From assembly GCA_963751165.1 (NCBI GenBank), contig CAVVTP010000015.1, positions 186,001 to 250,000 on the forward strand: 64,000 bases of DNA, written 5' to 3'. A model generated the notes under the pieces. The model did not search any database. It was not told where the DNA came from and saw only the letters and a program-made list of their open reading frames with translations. The stretch's first letter is position 1; every line of letters starts with the position of its first letter. This document shows, in pieces, positions 16,593-25,551 of this stretch. This stretch comes from Roseiarcus sp963751165 (GTDB lineage: Bacteria > Pseudomonadota > Alphaproteobacteria > Rhizobiales > Beijerinckiaceae). The translations under genes and the position numbers were made by a program.

Positions 16593-17957
16593 TCAGGCGA
16601 ACTTGACGGCGGTGCCGCCATGATTGTCGTCTGATAGGGCGAAGTCGCTCGAGGTGTAGTTTCCGAGCAACGTCAGTTTCGCAACTTCGGCGCCGTCGGT
16701 GACGGTGAGCAATCCCGAGGTATGGGCGGCGTTCTCCTTGAAAGTCTCCTTCTCTCCGGCGCTGTAGGCGAAGCCGCCAAGGTCGAACTTATCGCCGGTC
16801 GAGAAACCGCCGATCGTCGCGTGGAACTGCGTTACGTTGTATAGGGCGAGATCGCCGCCGGAGCCGGCGAACAAGACCTCCTCTCCGCTTGCGACATTGT
16901 CGGAGAGATTCGCCGTGCCGCTCGAAATGATCAGGTCGCCGGACATGTCCGCGTTCGCCAGTTCCGTCAACGTGCCGCCCCTGAGCGTGGCGTCGGAGAC
17001 CGTGCCACCCGAGGAGACGACAACGGTCCCGCCCGAGCTGATGATCGCTCCGCTGGTGACGCCGTTTGCGCGCACGTCCTCCCTGCCGCCGCTGTGGATG
17101 GTGTCGCCGTAGCCCAGGCCTCCGGCGGAGATGTATTCCTTGCCATAAATCGATGCGAAATCGTCCTGGCCGCCGCTTAGGATCGTCTGCGTGCCTCCCT
17201 TGTAGATATACGTGTCGAAGGTGCGATCATGGGCCGATAGAAACCCGCCCAACTCCACGGAGGTGGAGTCCGCCTCGCCTCCCGCGGACACCAACTCATG
17301 TCCGCCACTGTAGACGATCAACTCGCTGTCGAATCCGAATTGCAGGACATCGAGATGACCGCCGCTAGAGATGCGCTCGCCGTAACCGGAGCCCCCAGCA
17401 TAGATTTGCTCAAGGCCATGGACGTCGCTGTACTCCGCAAAGCCGCCTACGGAGACATTTTGCGTGCCGCCCAGGTCAATCGTGCCGTATTCTGCAACGC
17501 CGCCTAACGAGACGTTTTGCGTGCCGCCGACGTAAATCGTGTCTTCGTAGGTGAGGCCACTCACCGTCTGCACGCCGCCCGATTCGACCGCGTCATAGTA
17601 AGCAGAGCCACCATGGTAGACTGTCTGCTGTCCGGCGGCCAGAATCGCCGTCAATTCGACGAGACCCCCCGAATAGACATAGTCGGCGCCGCCTGAGAAA
17701 ACCTCGGCGGAATACGAGCGTCCGCCGCTATAGACGTCCTCGGCGCCGCCTGAATAGACGAAGGAAGACGAGTTGAGGCCGCCGCTCGAGACATATTCCG
17801 CGCCGCCCGAGACATATGTCTCGTAGGCAAACCCGCCGCCGTAGACCTTCTGGTAACTCCCGGCGTAGGCAGTGGTGTAGTAGGCAGATGTTGGTGAAGA
17901 GACGTCGAAATGCTCTCCGCTGGTTAGCACGGTGTTGGATACAATCGTCATGCTCAT
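16593..17957 (-). CDS. AIDA-repeat protein with type I secretion-like C-terminus
   Basis: 454 residues made of about 20 strand-loop-strand repeats of the AIDA/autotransporter passenger type (units like YVSSGGLNSSSFVYSGGAED). They form a beta-helix rich in Gly, Ser and Tyr. There is no Sec signal peptide and no C-terminal beta-barrel. It ends instead with SDFALSDDNHGGTAVKFA, the hydrophobic/acidic GGT-type tail seen on alphaproteobacterial proteins exported by type I systems. It is therefore probably an extracellular surface or matrix protein. No ABC/HlyD export pair lies beside it. The upstream region is AT-rich and may hold its promoter. Confidence 0.8.
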   Translation of the reverse strand: MSMTIVSNTVLTSGEHFDVSSPTSAYYTTAYAGSYQKVYGGGFAYETYVSGGAEYVSSGGLNSSSFVYSGGAEDVYSGGRSYSAEVFSGGADYVYSGGLVELTAILAAGQQTVYHGGSAYYDAVESGGVQTVSGLTYEDTIYVGGTQNVSLGGVAEYGTIDLGGTQNVSVGGFAEYSDVHGLEQIYAGGSGYGERISSGGHLDVLQFGFDSELIVYSGGHELVSAGGEADSTSVELGGFLSAHDRTFDTYIYKGGTQTILSGGQDDFASIYGKEYISAGGLGYGDTIHSGGREDVRANGVTSGAIISSGGTVVVSSGGTVSDATLRGGTLTELANADMSGDLIISSGTANLSDNVASGEEVLFAGSGGDLALYNVTQFHATIGGFSTGDKFDLGGFAYSAGEKETFKENAAHTSGLLTVTDGAEVAKLTLLGNYTSSDFALSDDNHGGTAVKFA

Positions 17958-18321
17958 TCCCCCAAAGGTTTAGCTGATTGCCCGAGTAAGACTGTGAAGA
18001 AGCGGTACCCAGTCATCTTAATATTTTTGTCTCAATTGACGTTTGACGTTAGATAATATAATTAAGTTTGCTTACAATTGACACTATAAACTTTAGACAA
18101 CATGAGAATTAGAAGTTTAGCCTGCTTTCGAGTTGGGGCGAAATCAATGGGTAATTATACCTACAAAGAGAATATGTATCGTCGTCATCGAGGTCGTGCC
18201 GGCGCAGACATGGTTCTTCTGCCGCCGGATCGACGGTAGCCTTGAGAGCCAACCGGGGTGAGGGCCGCCGGAGTCCGCTCCGTCATGCTGGGCGACAATT
18301 CCAGACGATCGGAACTGGCCT
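17958..18321. other. AT-rich upstream region of the AIDA-repeat gene
   Basis: Bases 17990-18180 are strongly AT-rich compared with the window. This is consistent with a promoter region for the minus-strand AIDA gene, or with foreign DNA around it. No gene or RNA was recognised. Bases 18185-18321 are of normal composition and empty. Confidence 0.45.
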
Positions 18322-18708
18322 CTAAATCGCAGATGCCGGCTTCTCCCGCCCGAGCGTGATCGTGAACATCCGCCCGGCGATCGCCGCGCCGAGAGCCGAA
18401 GTCACTTTCAGCGGCAGGCAGGAATCGACCGCCCGCTCGGCCTCGGCAAGGAAACGCGCCCGCGTCTGAGGGTCGCCTTCGAGATGCGAATAGCTGATGC
18501 GCGGCTTGCCGAAGATCGAGCCGTCGCGCTTCAGCATGAAAACGATCGTCACGCGGGATCCGGGCGGGCCAAGCGCCTTGTCGCCGAGGCACGCGCCGAA
18601 CTCGTGGCGCAGGTCGACGAGCGTGTTGGCCGGGCCTGCTTGCTCAGCGGCGGCGATCGCGGGAAGGAGCGCCGCGGTCCCGGCCACGATCCATCGGCGG
18701 AGGATCAT
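18322..18708 (-). CDS. Small exported protein with TonB-C-like fold
   Basis: 128 residues with an N-terminal signal peptide (MILRRWIVAGTAALLPAIAA). The mature part has VTIVFMLKRDGSIFGKPRISY and a Cys in DSCLPL, a pattern shared with TonB C-terminal-like periplasmic domains in Hyphomicrobiales. Two Cys (ACLG and SCLP) could pair. A role in the envelope is inferred only. Confidence 0.6.
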   Translation of the reverse strand: MILRRWIVAGTAALLPAIAAAEQAGPANTLVDLRHEFGACLGDKALGPPGSRVTIVFMLKRDGSIFGKPRISYSHLEGDPQTRARFLAEAERAVDSCLPLKVTSALGAAIAGRMFTITLGREKPASAI

Positions 18709-18753
18709 GCCGCCACTATGGCAGAAAGGAGCGCGGCGAATCGGCGCCTGGCG

Positions 18754-19260
18754 CTAGGGCGGCGAACCACGCGAGAACTCGTGGGGTTTTCCATCGTCGG
18801 GACTCTCCGTCGCCCCGGCTTCGGGGTGGCCGTAAGCGATGACGACGGCGCTCGAGGGCGAATCCCAGTAGGTTGCTTCGCGGACCTTGACCCTGACGAG
18901 AGCGACGCCCGGATCGGTCGGGCCCTTCGGGAACCAGACCCGCATCCGTTCGCTCCACAACTCCGCGGCCTTGCCTTCATCGCGTGTCACCTCGCCTTCG
19001 CCTTCGAAGCTGACGGAGTTCTGTCGGGCCGGATCGGAATAGACCAGCAGAACCTCGAGGCTCTCGTCGATCTCGCCGACCTTGCCAGCTGGGGTGGAGG
19101 TGAAGAACCAGAGTTCGCCGTCGAACGTCTCCTGCCGCGACACGATCGGCTGCGAATGCAATCTCCCACCCGCACTCACGGTCACCATTTGCCCGACTCG
19201 GATGTCCTTGATGAGATCGAACACCTTCTGATGCGCGGCTTCGTCCTGAAGGGTTTCCAT
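18754..19260 (-). CDS. Pyridoxamine 5'-phosphate oxidase-like (general stress protein 26 type)
   Basis: 168 residues from METLQDEA. The split-barrel flavin-binding fold is indicated by QMVTVSAGGRLHSQPI, ELWFFTSTPAGKVGEID and VLLVYSDPARQNSVSFEGEGEV. Relatives bind FMN or FAD and are stress-related, with no defined reaction. ATG 19287 is an alternative start nine codons upstream. The gene stands alone. Confidence 0.8.
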   Translation of the reverse strand: METLQDEAAHQKVFDLIKDIRVGQMVTVSAGGRLHSQPIVSRQETFDGELWFFTSTPAGKVGEIDESLEVLLVYSDPARQNSVSFEGEGEVTRDEGKAAELWSERMRVWFPKGPTDPGVALVRVKVREATYWDSPSSAVVIAYGHPEAGATESPDDGKPHEFSRGSPP

Positions 19261-19321
19261 CGGCCTGCTCCGAAATTCGGCGTCCAAACGCGCCCCACCT
19301 TAGCGGTTCCCGCTTATAGGC

Positions 19322-19786
19322 TCAGCCGAAAATCGCCCTGCGCCGGGCCAAGCTTTCCTCCGGCCAAAGCGTCTTCGAACTGTAATAGTCTTCGAAAGCC
19401 GGAACGTTTTCGGGCAGGGCGACCCAAGGCAGCTTGGAGCGCGTGTAGATATGGACGTCCGGCGGCAGAGCCGCGGGCTCGTCGAGCGTTCCGACGCGGA
19501 CGAAGCTCAACGGCTGATTGCCGCCGTAGTGGCTCCAGACCGCGACCTTGCAGACCGGGCAGCGATGGATGACGTGTGGCCGGCCGCTGTCCGTCGGGAC
19601 CGGAACCGCCTCGGTGTCGCCCGAGAGCTTCTCCACCCGGTCGGTCTCGATCAGCGCGTTGATCACGAAGGCGCTGCCGGTCTGCCGCTGGCAGTCGCGG
19701 CAATGGCAGCAATGGACGAACATCGGCTTCGACGCCAGCCGGTAGCGGACATGGCCGCAGGCGCAGCCGCCTTCCATTTCCGACAT
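19322..19786 (-). CDS. GFA (glutathione-dependent formaldehyde-activating-like) family protein
   Basis: 154 residues. The zinc-binding Cys pattern of the GFA/CENP-V fold is present: GGCACGHVRYR, then HCCHCRDCQRQTGSAF, then HRCPVCK. In methylotrophs some relatives help condense formaldehyde with glutathione, but most members are uncharacterised. The assignment to the family is sure, the reaction is not. Confidence 0.85.
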   Translation of the reverse strand: MSEMEGGCACGHVRYRLASKPMFVHCCHCRDCQRQTGSAFVINALIETDRVEKLSGDTEAVPVPTDSGRPHVIHRCPVCKVAVWSHYGGNQPLSFVRVGTLDEPAALPPDVHIYTRSKLPWVALPENVPAFEDYYSSKTLWPEESLARRRAIFG

Positions 19787-19940
19787 GCCTCTTCCCTCCG
19801 CTTCCCTCCGCGCCGCGGGATGACCCTCACGGTCAAGTCATACGGCGCGAGACCTGCTGCGGACAACTGCCATGGCCGTCGGACGACGGGCCGCGGCCCG
19901 GCCACCCTCCCACATTCCAGCTGCTGGCGACGGAGCGCGC

Positions 19941-20766
19941 TCACCCTTTTATGAAAGCGAGCAGATCGGCGTTGATCGTCGTGGCTTCGGTCGTGATCAT
20001 GCCGTGGGGAAAGCCCTGGTAGGTCTTCAGCGTGCCGTTCTTCAAAAGCTTCGCCGACAGCGGGCCCGCGTCCGCGTAGGGCACGATCTGGTCGTCCTCG
20101 CTGTGCATGACGAGGACCGGCGCGGAGATCGCCTTCAGGTCCTCGGTGAAGTCCGTCTGGGAGAAGGCGACGATGCCGTCGTAATGCGCCTTGGCCCCGC
20201 CCATCATGCCCTGGCGCCACCAGTTCATGATCACGCCCTGCGCGGGCTTCGCGCCCGGGCGGTTGAACCCGTAGAACGGACCGGACGGCAGGTCGTAGTA
20301 GAATTGGGCGCGGTTGGCGGCCAACTGGGCCTGCAGTCCGTCGAACACTTCTTTCGGCAGTCCGCCGGGATTGGCCGCGGTCTTGACCATGAGCGGGGGC
20401 ACCGCCGAGATGATCGCGGCCTTCGCCACACGGCTTGCGCCGTGGCGCGCGATGTAGTGGACGACCTCGCCGCCGCCGGTCGAGTGCCCGACGTGCACCG
20501 CGTTGCGCAGGTTCAAGTGTTCCGTCAGCGCGGCCAGATCGGCGGCGTAGTGATCCATGTCGTGGCCGTCGGCGGTCTGAGTTCGAGCGACCATGACCGC
20601 GTCGGTCATGAGCGATCACGCGAAAGCCCTGGCCCAAGAAAAACAGCATCTGCGGATCCCAGTCGTCCGCCGACAGCGGCCAACCATGGCTGAATACGAT
20701 CGGCTGTCCGCTTCCCCAATCCTTGTAGAAGATTTCGATTCCGTCGCGCGTCGCGATCGTCGGCAT
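19941..20766 (-). CDS. Alpha/beta hydrolase (non-heme chloroperoxidase/esterase type), frameshifted
   Basis: About 275 residues if repaired. Residues 1-60 (MPTIATRDGIEIFYKDWGSG to AHDRRGHGRS) are in one frame. The rest starts at QTADGHDMDHYAADL one base further on. It includes the nucleophile elbow GHSTGGGE, the acid (VMHSEDDQIVPY) and the catalytic His (GFPHGM), all expected for a chloroperoxidase-like hydrolase. The switch lies at GAGTTC 20579-20584 (GAACTC on the coding strand). Removing one A restores GACTC and gives HGRSTQTADG. The total length of 826 bases is one more than a multiple of three. This is probably a sequencing artefact. Confidence 0.85.
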
Positions 20767-20936
20767 GTCGGACTCCTCGGCAGGTCTTTGTTTCGACCCT
20801 TTGATTTTCGCCGTTCGCGGCGGCGCGGGAAAGCGAAATAAACTGCGGGCGGCGCGGATTCTTTAAACAGGCGTCGATTGCGGCGCGGGTCCGGACGTGA
20901 AAATCTGGCGCGAGACAGAGCCGTCGGGGTTGCGCC

Positions 20937-21819
20937 ATGCCGGACCGGTCCGCAAAACTTCGCGAGGCCTACGCGTCGTCGATCACGCGAAACGCCGGAA
21001 TCGCCGATCCCCGCATCCGGGCTGCCTTCGCCGCCGTGCCGCGCGAGGATTTCTCGGGCCCGCCGCCATGGTATGTCTCCAGCGGCGGCTTTGGCGCGTC
21101 GAGCGAGACCGACCCCGCCCGGCTTTACGAGGACGTTCTCGTCGCCATCGAACTCCGGGCGCGGGATCAACAACGGCCAGCCCTCCCTGCATGCGATGAG
21201 CATCGAGGCGCTGGCGATCGAGGAGGGCGAGACGGTCGTGCAGATCGGCGCGGGGGCGGGCTATTACACGGCCATCCTCGCCCATCTCGTCGGCTTGGCC
21301 GGCAAGGTGATCGCCTATGAGATCGAGGCCGACATCGCCGAGCGGGCGCGAACGAATCTCGCCGCCTACCCTCAGGTCGAGGTGCGGGCGCAATCGGCGG
21401 CAAACGACGGCTTGCCGAAAGCGGACGCCATTTACGTCAACTGCGCCGCGTCCCATCCGCCGCGCGCCTGGCTCGAGGCGCTGAACCCGGGCGGCCGACT
21501 CCTCTTCCCGCTTCAGGCCGCGCATTCGAGCGGCGCCATGCTGCTCATCACGCGGTCGAAGGAGGAGTCGAAGGCCTGGCCGGCAAGACTTCTCACCGCC
21601 GTCGTCTTCATCGCCTGCGATGGCGCCCAGGACGCCGAAATGGGCCGCAAGCTCGTCGAGGCTTTCCGCCGCGGCGGCGACCATGCGGTGCGCTGGCTGC
21701 GCTTCGATGCGAACCCGATCGCAGGGGCGTGGCTGCAGGGCGACGGCTGGGCGTTGACGATAAACGGCGGCGGGTGGGATGGGGACCTCCGCCGGAACAT
21801 CTTGCCCCGCCGCGCTTAA
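20937..21819 (+). CDS. pcm: Protein-L-isoaspartate O-methyltransferase family protein, frameshifted
   Basis: About 293 residues if repaired. The N-terminus (MPDRSAKLREAYASSI to LYEDVLVAIE) is in one frame. From SGRGINNGQPSLHA the other frame continues with the SAM-binding motif VVQIGAGAGYYTAILA. The switch is at GAACTC 21150-21155. Removing one A restores GACTC and reads VAIDSGRGINNGQPS, which fits the family. The enzyme methylates isoaspartate in damaged proteins or is a related methyltransferase. The C-terminus is longer than in E. coli Pcm. The gene is followed 12 bases later by an SDR gene. Confidence 0.8.
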
Positions 21820-21831
21820 AAGGGAGCCGCC

Positions 21832-22584
21832 ATGACCAAGACCGCCCTCATTACTGGCGCCACTTCTGGCATAGGCAAGGCGGCAACGATCGCCTTCGCC
21901 GCCGGGGGCTGGCGGGTCGTCGCGGCCGGCCGGCGCGCCGATCGGCTCGACGCGCTTCTGGACCTGCTCGGCCCTCAAAGGCTCTATCCCGCCGTCTTCG
22001 ACGTCCGGGACGAGGCGGCGCGCGACAAGGCGCTCGCCTCTCTTCCCGAAGGCTTCCGCGACATCGACCTGCTGATCAACAACGCGGGGCTGGCGCTCGG
22101 GACCCAGCCCGCTCAGAGGGCCGATCTCGCTCAGTGGAAGACGATGATCGACACGAACGTGACCGCGCTCATCTCGCTGACCCACAAGCTGCTGCCGGGC
22201 CTCATCTCGCGGCGAGGGGCGATCATCAATGTTTCCTCGGTGGCGGCGACCTATCCCTATCCCGGCGGAAACGCCTATGGCGGCACCAAGGCGTTCGTCG
22301 AACAATTCTCACTGGGACTGCGGTCCGACCTTCATGGCACCGGCGTCCGGGTCACCTCCATCGAGCCCGGCATGGTCGAGACCGAGTTCACCCTTGTGCG
22401 CACTGGCGGCGACAGGAAAGGGTCGGATGCGCTTTATCGCGGCTTTGCGCCGCTGACCGGCGTCGATATCGCCGCCACGATGCTGTGGGTGGCCGAGTTG
22501 CCGCCGCACGTCAACATCAACCGTCTCGAGGTGATGCCGGTCAGCCAGTCCTACGCCGGCTTTCAGGTCGCTCGCGACGGGTAG
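21832..22584 (+). CDS. SDR-family oxidoreductase, YdfG-like
   Basis: 250 residues. TGATSGIGKA is the nucleotide-binding motif, NNAGLALG follows, and the catalytic Ser-Tyr-Lys set is NVSSVAATYPYPGGNAYGGTKA. The LYPAVFDVRD, PEGFRDIDLLINNAG and RLEVMPVSQSYAGFQV segments match the YdfG group. This group reduces small 3-hydroxy acids and related compounds with NADP. A strong AAAGGGAG site precedes the ATG. It probably shares a transcript with the pcm-like gene. Confidence 0.9.
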   Translation: MTKTALITGATSGIGKAATIAFAAGGWRVVAAGRRADRLDALLDLLGPQRLYPAVFDVRDEAARDKALASLPEGFRDIDLLINNAGLALGTQPAQRADLAQWKTMIDTNVTALISLTHKLLPGLISRRGAIINVSSVAATYPYPGGNAYGGTKAFVEQFSLGLRSDLHGTGVRVTSIEPGMVETEFTLVRTGGDRKGSDALYRGFAPLTGVDIAATMLWVAELPPHVNINRLEVMPVSQSYAGFQVARDG

Positions 22585-22598
22585 GGCAGGGGATTTCG

Positions 22599-22805
22599 TT
22601 AGCCGAAACCCTGCTGCTTTTTCAGTTTTTCGATGCGATGCCGCTGGTCGGCCTCGATCTCGCGGAACAAGGGAACCTTCCGGCTGAAGCTCAGGTGGGT
22701 GATTGAAACGAGGTCAACACTTTCCGCCTCTCGGCCATCGATATCAAGGTTGCAGAGAACACCGCCAATGTCGCCGCTATAGAGAACGTGGACGAGCCGA
22801 TGGTC
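22599..22805 (-). pseudogene. Start-less short ORF downstream of the enolase-like gene
   Basis: Directly after the enolase-like stop and in the same frame, the minus strand stays open for 68 codons: HRLVHVLYSGDIGGVLCNLD, then VSITHLSF and HRIEKLKKQQGFG. It looks like a genuine small conserved protein but no ATG, GTG or TTG suits it. It may have lost its start, carry an indel, or be a translational extension of the enolase-like protein past TGA. Confidence 0.4.
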
Positions 22806-24143
22806 TCAGCCCGGCGCCGCAGCGCCTCGCCCCGTCGCGCTCTCCGCCAACGCCTTGCGCCTGCCCGCCGGCAGGCCGTCCAGCCCGGCAAAACGCGCCC
22901 TCGCGCCGAGCGCTTCCTCGATGCGCAAGACCTCGTTCCACTTCGCCATCCGCTCTGAGCGCGCGAAGGAGCCGACCTTGAGCTGTCCCGCGCCCCAGCC
23001 GACGGCGATATGAGCGATCGAAACGTCCTCGGTTTCCCCCGAGCGGGCGGAGACGATCGTGCCGAAGCCATGGGCCAGGCCCTCGTCGAGAGCCGCCTTT
23101 GCCCTCGTGACCGTGCCGGCCTGATTGACCTTGATCAGGACCGCGTTTGCGCTTCCTTCGCGCGCCGCCTCGGCGACCTGCTGGGCGTTCGTCACGAGGA
23201 GGTCGTCGCCGATGATCTGGACCCGGTCTCCAACCGCCGCCATGAAGCGCCGAAAGCCCTCGACGTCATCCTCGGCGAAAGGGTCTTCGATCGACAGGAT
23301 CGGATATCGAGAGCACCAGCCGAGAAGCAGCTCGGCGAGCGCGTCGCGGTCCAGTTCGCGCTTCTCGAGGCCGAGCCGGTAGCGTCCGCCCCGTCCGAAT
23401 TCCGAGGCGGCGATGTCGAGCGAGATGGCGACGTCCTCGCCCGGCTTGAGGCCGGCGCGTTCGATCGAAAACATCAGCGCGTCGAGCGCCTGCTCGTTGC
23501 TCGAGAAGGCCGGCCACCAGCCGCCTTCGTCCGCCACACCCATAAGGAGGCCGCGCTCGGCCATGACTTTGCCCGCGGCCTGGTAGACCTCGGCCGTCGT
23601 CTCGAGCGCCTCCGCGAAAGTCTGAGCCCGCGGCGCAACGATCATGAAGTCCTGCACGTCGGTGCGCCGTCCGGCGTGGGCGCCGCCGCCGAAAATCTGG
23701 ATTTCAGGCAGCGGAATGAGCGCAGGTCCGTCGCCGGCGAGATGGCGCCAGAGCGGGAGCCTGCGGCTCGCCGCCGCCGCCTGGAGGACCGCGAGCGAAA
23801 CCGCGGTCAGGGCGTTGCCGCCGAGCCGGGAGAGATTTTCCGTGCCGTCCAGCTCGACCATGCGTTGGTCGATTGCGGCCTGACCGAACGGGTCGGCGCC
23901 GATCAGCACGGGCGCGATCTCGGTCAAAATTCCTTCGAGAGCGCCGCGGACGTCGAGGCCGCCAAGCCGCGCGCCGCCGTCGCGCTTCTCCACCGCCTCG
24001 CGGCTGCCGCGCGACGCGCCGGCGGGAGCGATCGCGCGCCCGACCGCCCCGTCGCTGAGGGCGATCTCCGCCTCCACCGTCGGGCGGCCGCGCGAGTCCC
24101 AGACACGCCGCGCGATGAGGGATTGGATGACCGGATCGCTCAT
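22806..24143 (-). CDS. Divergent enolase-like protein
   Basis: 445 residues, full enolase length. Metal ligands and catalytic residues are kept in DEGG, LDIAASEF, SIEDPFAEDD, QIIGDDLLVTN, LIKVNQ and GQLKVGS. Three active-site positions differ from standard enolase: loop GASTG is GASRG, QEFM is QDFM, and SHRSGE is SARSGE (His lost). Normal enolase converts 2-phosphoglycerate to phosphoenolpyruvate. These changes suggest a different or altered substrate. The ATG overlaps the stop of the upstream kinase gene (ATGA), so the two are translated together. A standard eno gene would be expected elsewhere in the genome. Confidence 0.8.
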   Translation of the reverse strand: MSDPVIQSLIARRVWDSRGRPTVEAEIALSDGAVGRAIAPAGASRGSREAVEKRDGGARLGGLDVRGALEGILTEIAPVLIGADPFGQAAIDQRMVELDGTENLSRLGGNALTAVSLAVLQAAAASRRLPLWRHLAGDGPALIPLPEIQIFGGGAHAGRRTDVQDFMIVAPRAQTFAEALETTAEVYQAAGKVMAERGLLMGVADEGGWWPAFSSNEQALDALMFSIERAGLKPGEDVAISLDIAASEFGRGGRYRLGLEKRELDRDALAELLLGWCSRYPILSIEDPFAEDDVEGFRRFMAAVGDRVQIIGDDLLVTNAQQVAEAAREGSANAVLIKVNQAGTVTRAKAALDEGLAHGFGTIVSARSGETEDVSIAHIAVGWGAGQLKVGSFARSERMAKWNEVLRIEEALGARARFAGLDGLPAGRRKALAESATGRGAAAPG

Positions 24144-25189
24144 CGTGCGCCTTCCCAGGCTTCGGCGACCTCGGCGAGCTTTTGCGGCCGCCCGGCGACG
24201 AGCGTGATCGCGCAACGCCTGACCGCCTCGCGCTCGCTGTCGCGGGTCAGATATTCGACCGGAGACTTTCCATCGACCCTTGCTAGGAACAAGGCGGGCA
24301 AGAGGCCGGCGGCGCGCGCCTCGAGGCCGCTCGCCTGCTCCCAGTCGACGCCCTCGAGATAGGCGCCGGCGAGCGCGGCAAAGGCCGCGAGATAGGGCGT
24401 CTTGCCGACGCCCTGGCGCGCGCCCTTGAGCAGGAGATGGTTGAGGCAGAAGGCGATGTCGAAGGCCGGGTCGCCGAACCAGGCGCATTCCGCGTCCAGA
24501 AAGACCGGCCCATCCGGTCCGATCAGGATGTTCTTCGGGCTGACGTCGCCGTGGACGAGCGCCCGCTTGGTCGAAAGCGTGGTTTCCGCCAGCGCGTCCA
24601 GCCGGGCGGCGAGCGCCGGATGCGCGCGCGCCGTCGCGCGCAGGTAGGGCTCGATGCGAATCGCCTCGAAGGTCGCGTCGTTGGCGAAAGCCTCCCGCAT
24701 CTTTGGCTCCGCGGCGCTCTTCGAATGGATCAGCGCGAGGTCGCGCCCGACGGCGGCGGCGAATTTCTGGTCGACCCGCCCCTCGAGCAGTTCGGCCTTC
24801 CACAGCGGAAAACGCTCGGGAGCGAGATAGTCCATCGCAAACAGGCCCGCCTCGGAATCTTCCGCGAGCACCCGCGGGACGGCGCCTGGGAGCCAGCGAG
24901 AAACCGCGCGAAAATATGCCGCCTCCGCCGCATTGCGGGCGACCGGCGCCTCCCACAGCGCGGCGACCTTGAGCCTCGGCAACGCCCGCTTGACGCAGAA
25001 GCGCCGTCCGCCGGCCTCGACGAGGCTGATGTCGGACGAGACGCCGCCGGTCAGGGGGGTGATTTTTGCAACTACGTCTGCCTGGACCAGGTTGAGCCGC
25101 CGCAGCGAGTCCTCGAATTCACCAGCCTGACCCCGCGATCCATGTTGCTCGCTCAGTTCGACCACCCGGGGTAACGCGAACGCGTTCAA
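24140..25189 (-). CDS. APH/choline-kinase-like phosphotransferase
   Basis: 349 residues. The protein-kinase-like phosphotransferase core is visible: LTGGVSSDISLVE (nucleotide loop), CVKRALPRLK (ATP Lys), LVHGDVSPKNILI (catalytic Asp) and PVFLDAECAWFGDPAFD (metal Asp). The family phosphorylates small molecules such as sugars, choline or methylthioribose. The substrate is unknown. Its four-base overlap with the enolase-like gene implies that the kinase product may feed that enzyme. An obvious but unproven candidate pair is glycerate to phosphoglycerate. Confidence 0.8.
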   Translation of the reverse strand: MNAFALPRVVELSEQHGSRGQAGEFEDSLRRLNLVQADVVAKITPLTGGVSSDISLVEAGGRRFCVKRALPRLKVAALWEAPVARNAAEAAYFRAVSRWLPGAVPRVLAEDSEAGLFAMDYLAPERFPLWKAELLEGRVDQKFAAAVGRDLALIHSKSAAEPKMREAFANDATFEAIRIEPYLRATARAHPALAARLDALAETTLSTKRALVHGDVSPKNILIGPDGPVFLDAECAWFGDPAFDIAFCLNHLLLKGARQGVGKTPYLAAFAALAGAYLEGVDWEQASGLEARAAGLLPALFLARVDGKSPVEYLTRDSEREAVRRCAITLVAGRPQKLAEVAEAWEGAR

Positions 25190-25264
25190 TGAATGACGTA
25201 GAGCGAGTGCAGTTTCGCGAGACGGTCCTTTGGGCGAAGCCTGGATATTGCGCCGCTCCGCTGA

Positions 25265-25286
25265 TAAGCTAGTCCAGCCTAGCTTA
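25265..25286. promoter_or_regulatory. Palindromic operator upstream of vapBC (copy 2)
   Basis: TAAGCTAG-TCCAGC-CTAGCTTA is a perfect 8-base inverted repeat ending 13 bases before the antitoxin ATG. It is the likely autoregulatory site of this toxin-antitoxin operon. It differs in sequence from the operator of the first pair (9039), so the two pairs are unlikely to cross-regulate. Confidence 0.65.
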
Positions 25287-25299
25287 AAAGGTCAAGTCC

Positions 25300-25551
25300 A
25301 TGCGAGAAGTTGGCGCCTTCGAGGCGAAGAACAAGCTCGGGCAGTTGCTCGATCTTGTCGAAGGGGGCGAGGAAATCATGATCACCCGCCATGGTAAGGA
25401 GGTCGCGCGTTTGGTTCCCGCCCGCCCGACGCGCAGCCGGGAGCAGGCCCGCGCCGCCCTTCAGCGCATTCGTGAGCGCGCTCAAGCACGAAAACTCGGC
25501 CGCTTCGATTGGGCGGAATGGAAGGCTTACCGGGACGAAGGCCGACCGTGA
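25300..25551 (+). CDS. vapB: Type II antitoxin, Phd/YefM-like
   Basis: 83 residues starting MREVGAFEAKNKLGQLLDLV, then GEEIMITRHGKEVARLVPA, the usual Phd/YefM fold. The basic C-terminal tail (RERAQARKLGRFDW) would contact the toxin. It overlaps the toxin GTG start by four bases (GTGA). It binds and blocks VapC and probably represses the operon at the palindrome 13 bases upstream. Confidence 0.85.
   Translation: MREVGAFEAKNKLGQLLDLVEGGEEIMITRHGKEVARLVPARPTRSREQARAALQRIRERAQARKLGRFDWAEWKAYRDEGRP

Noticed and set aside
22806..24956. A 716-residue kinase/enolase fusion
   Set aside because: The upstream 270 residues are Arg/Gly-rich and are the kinase gene read out of frame. The enolase-like gene starts at 24143 with an ATGA overlap.
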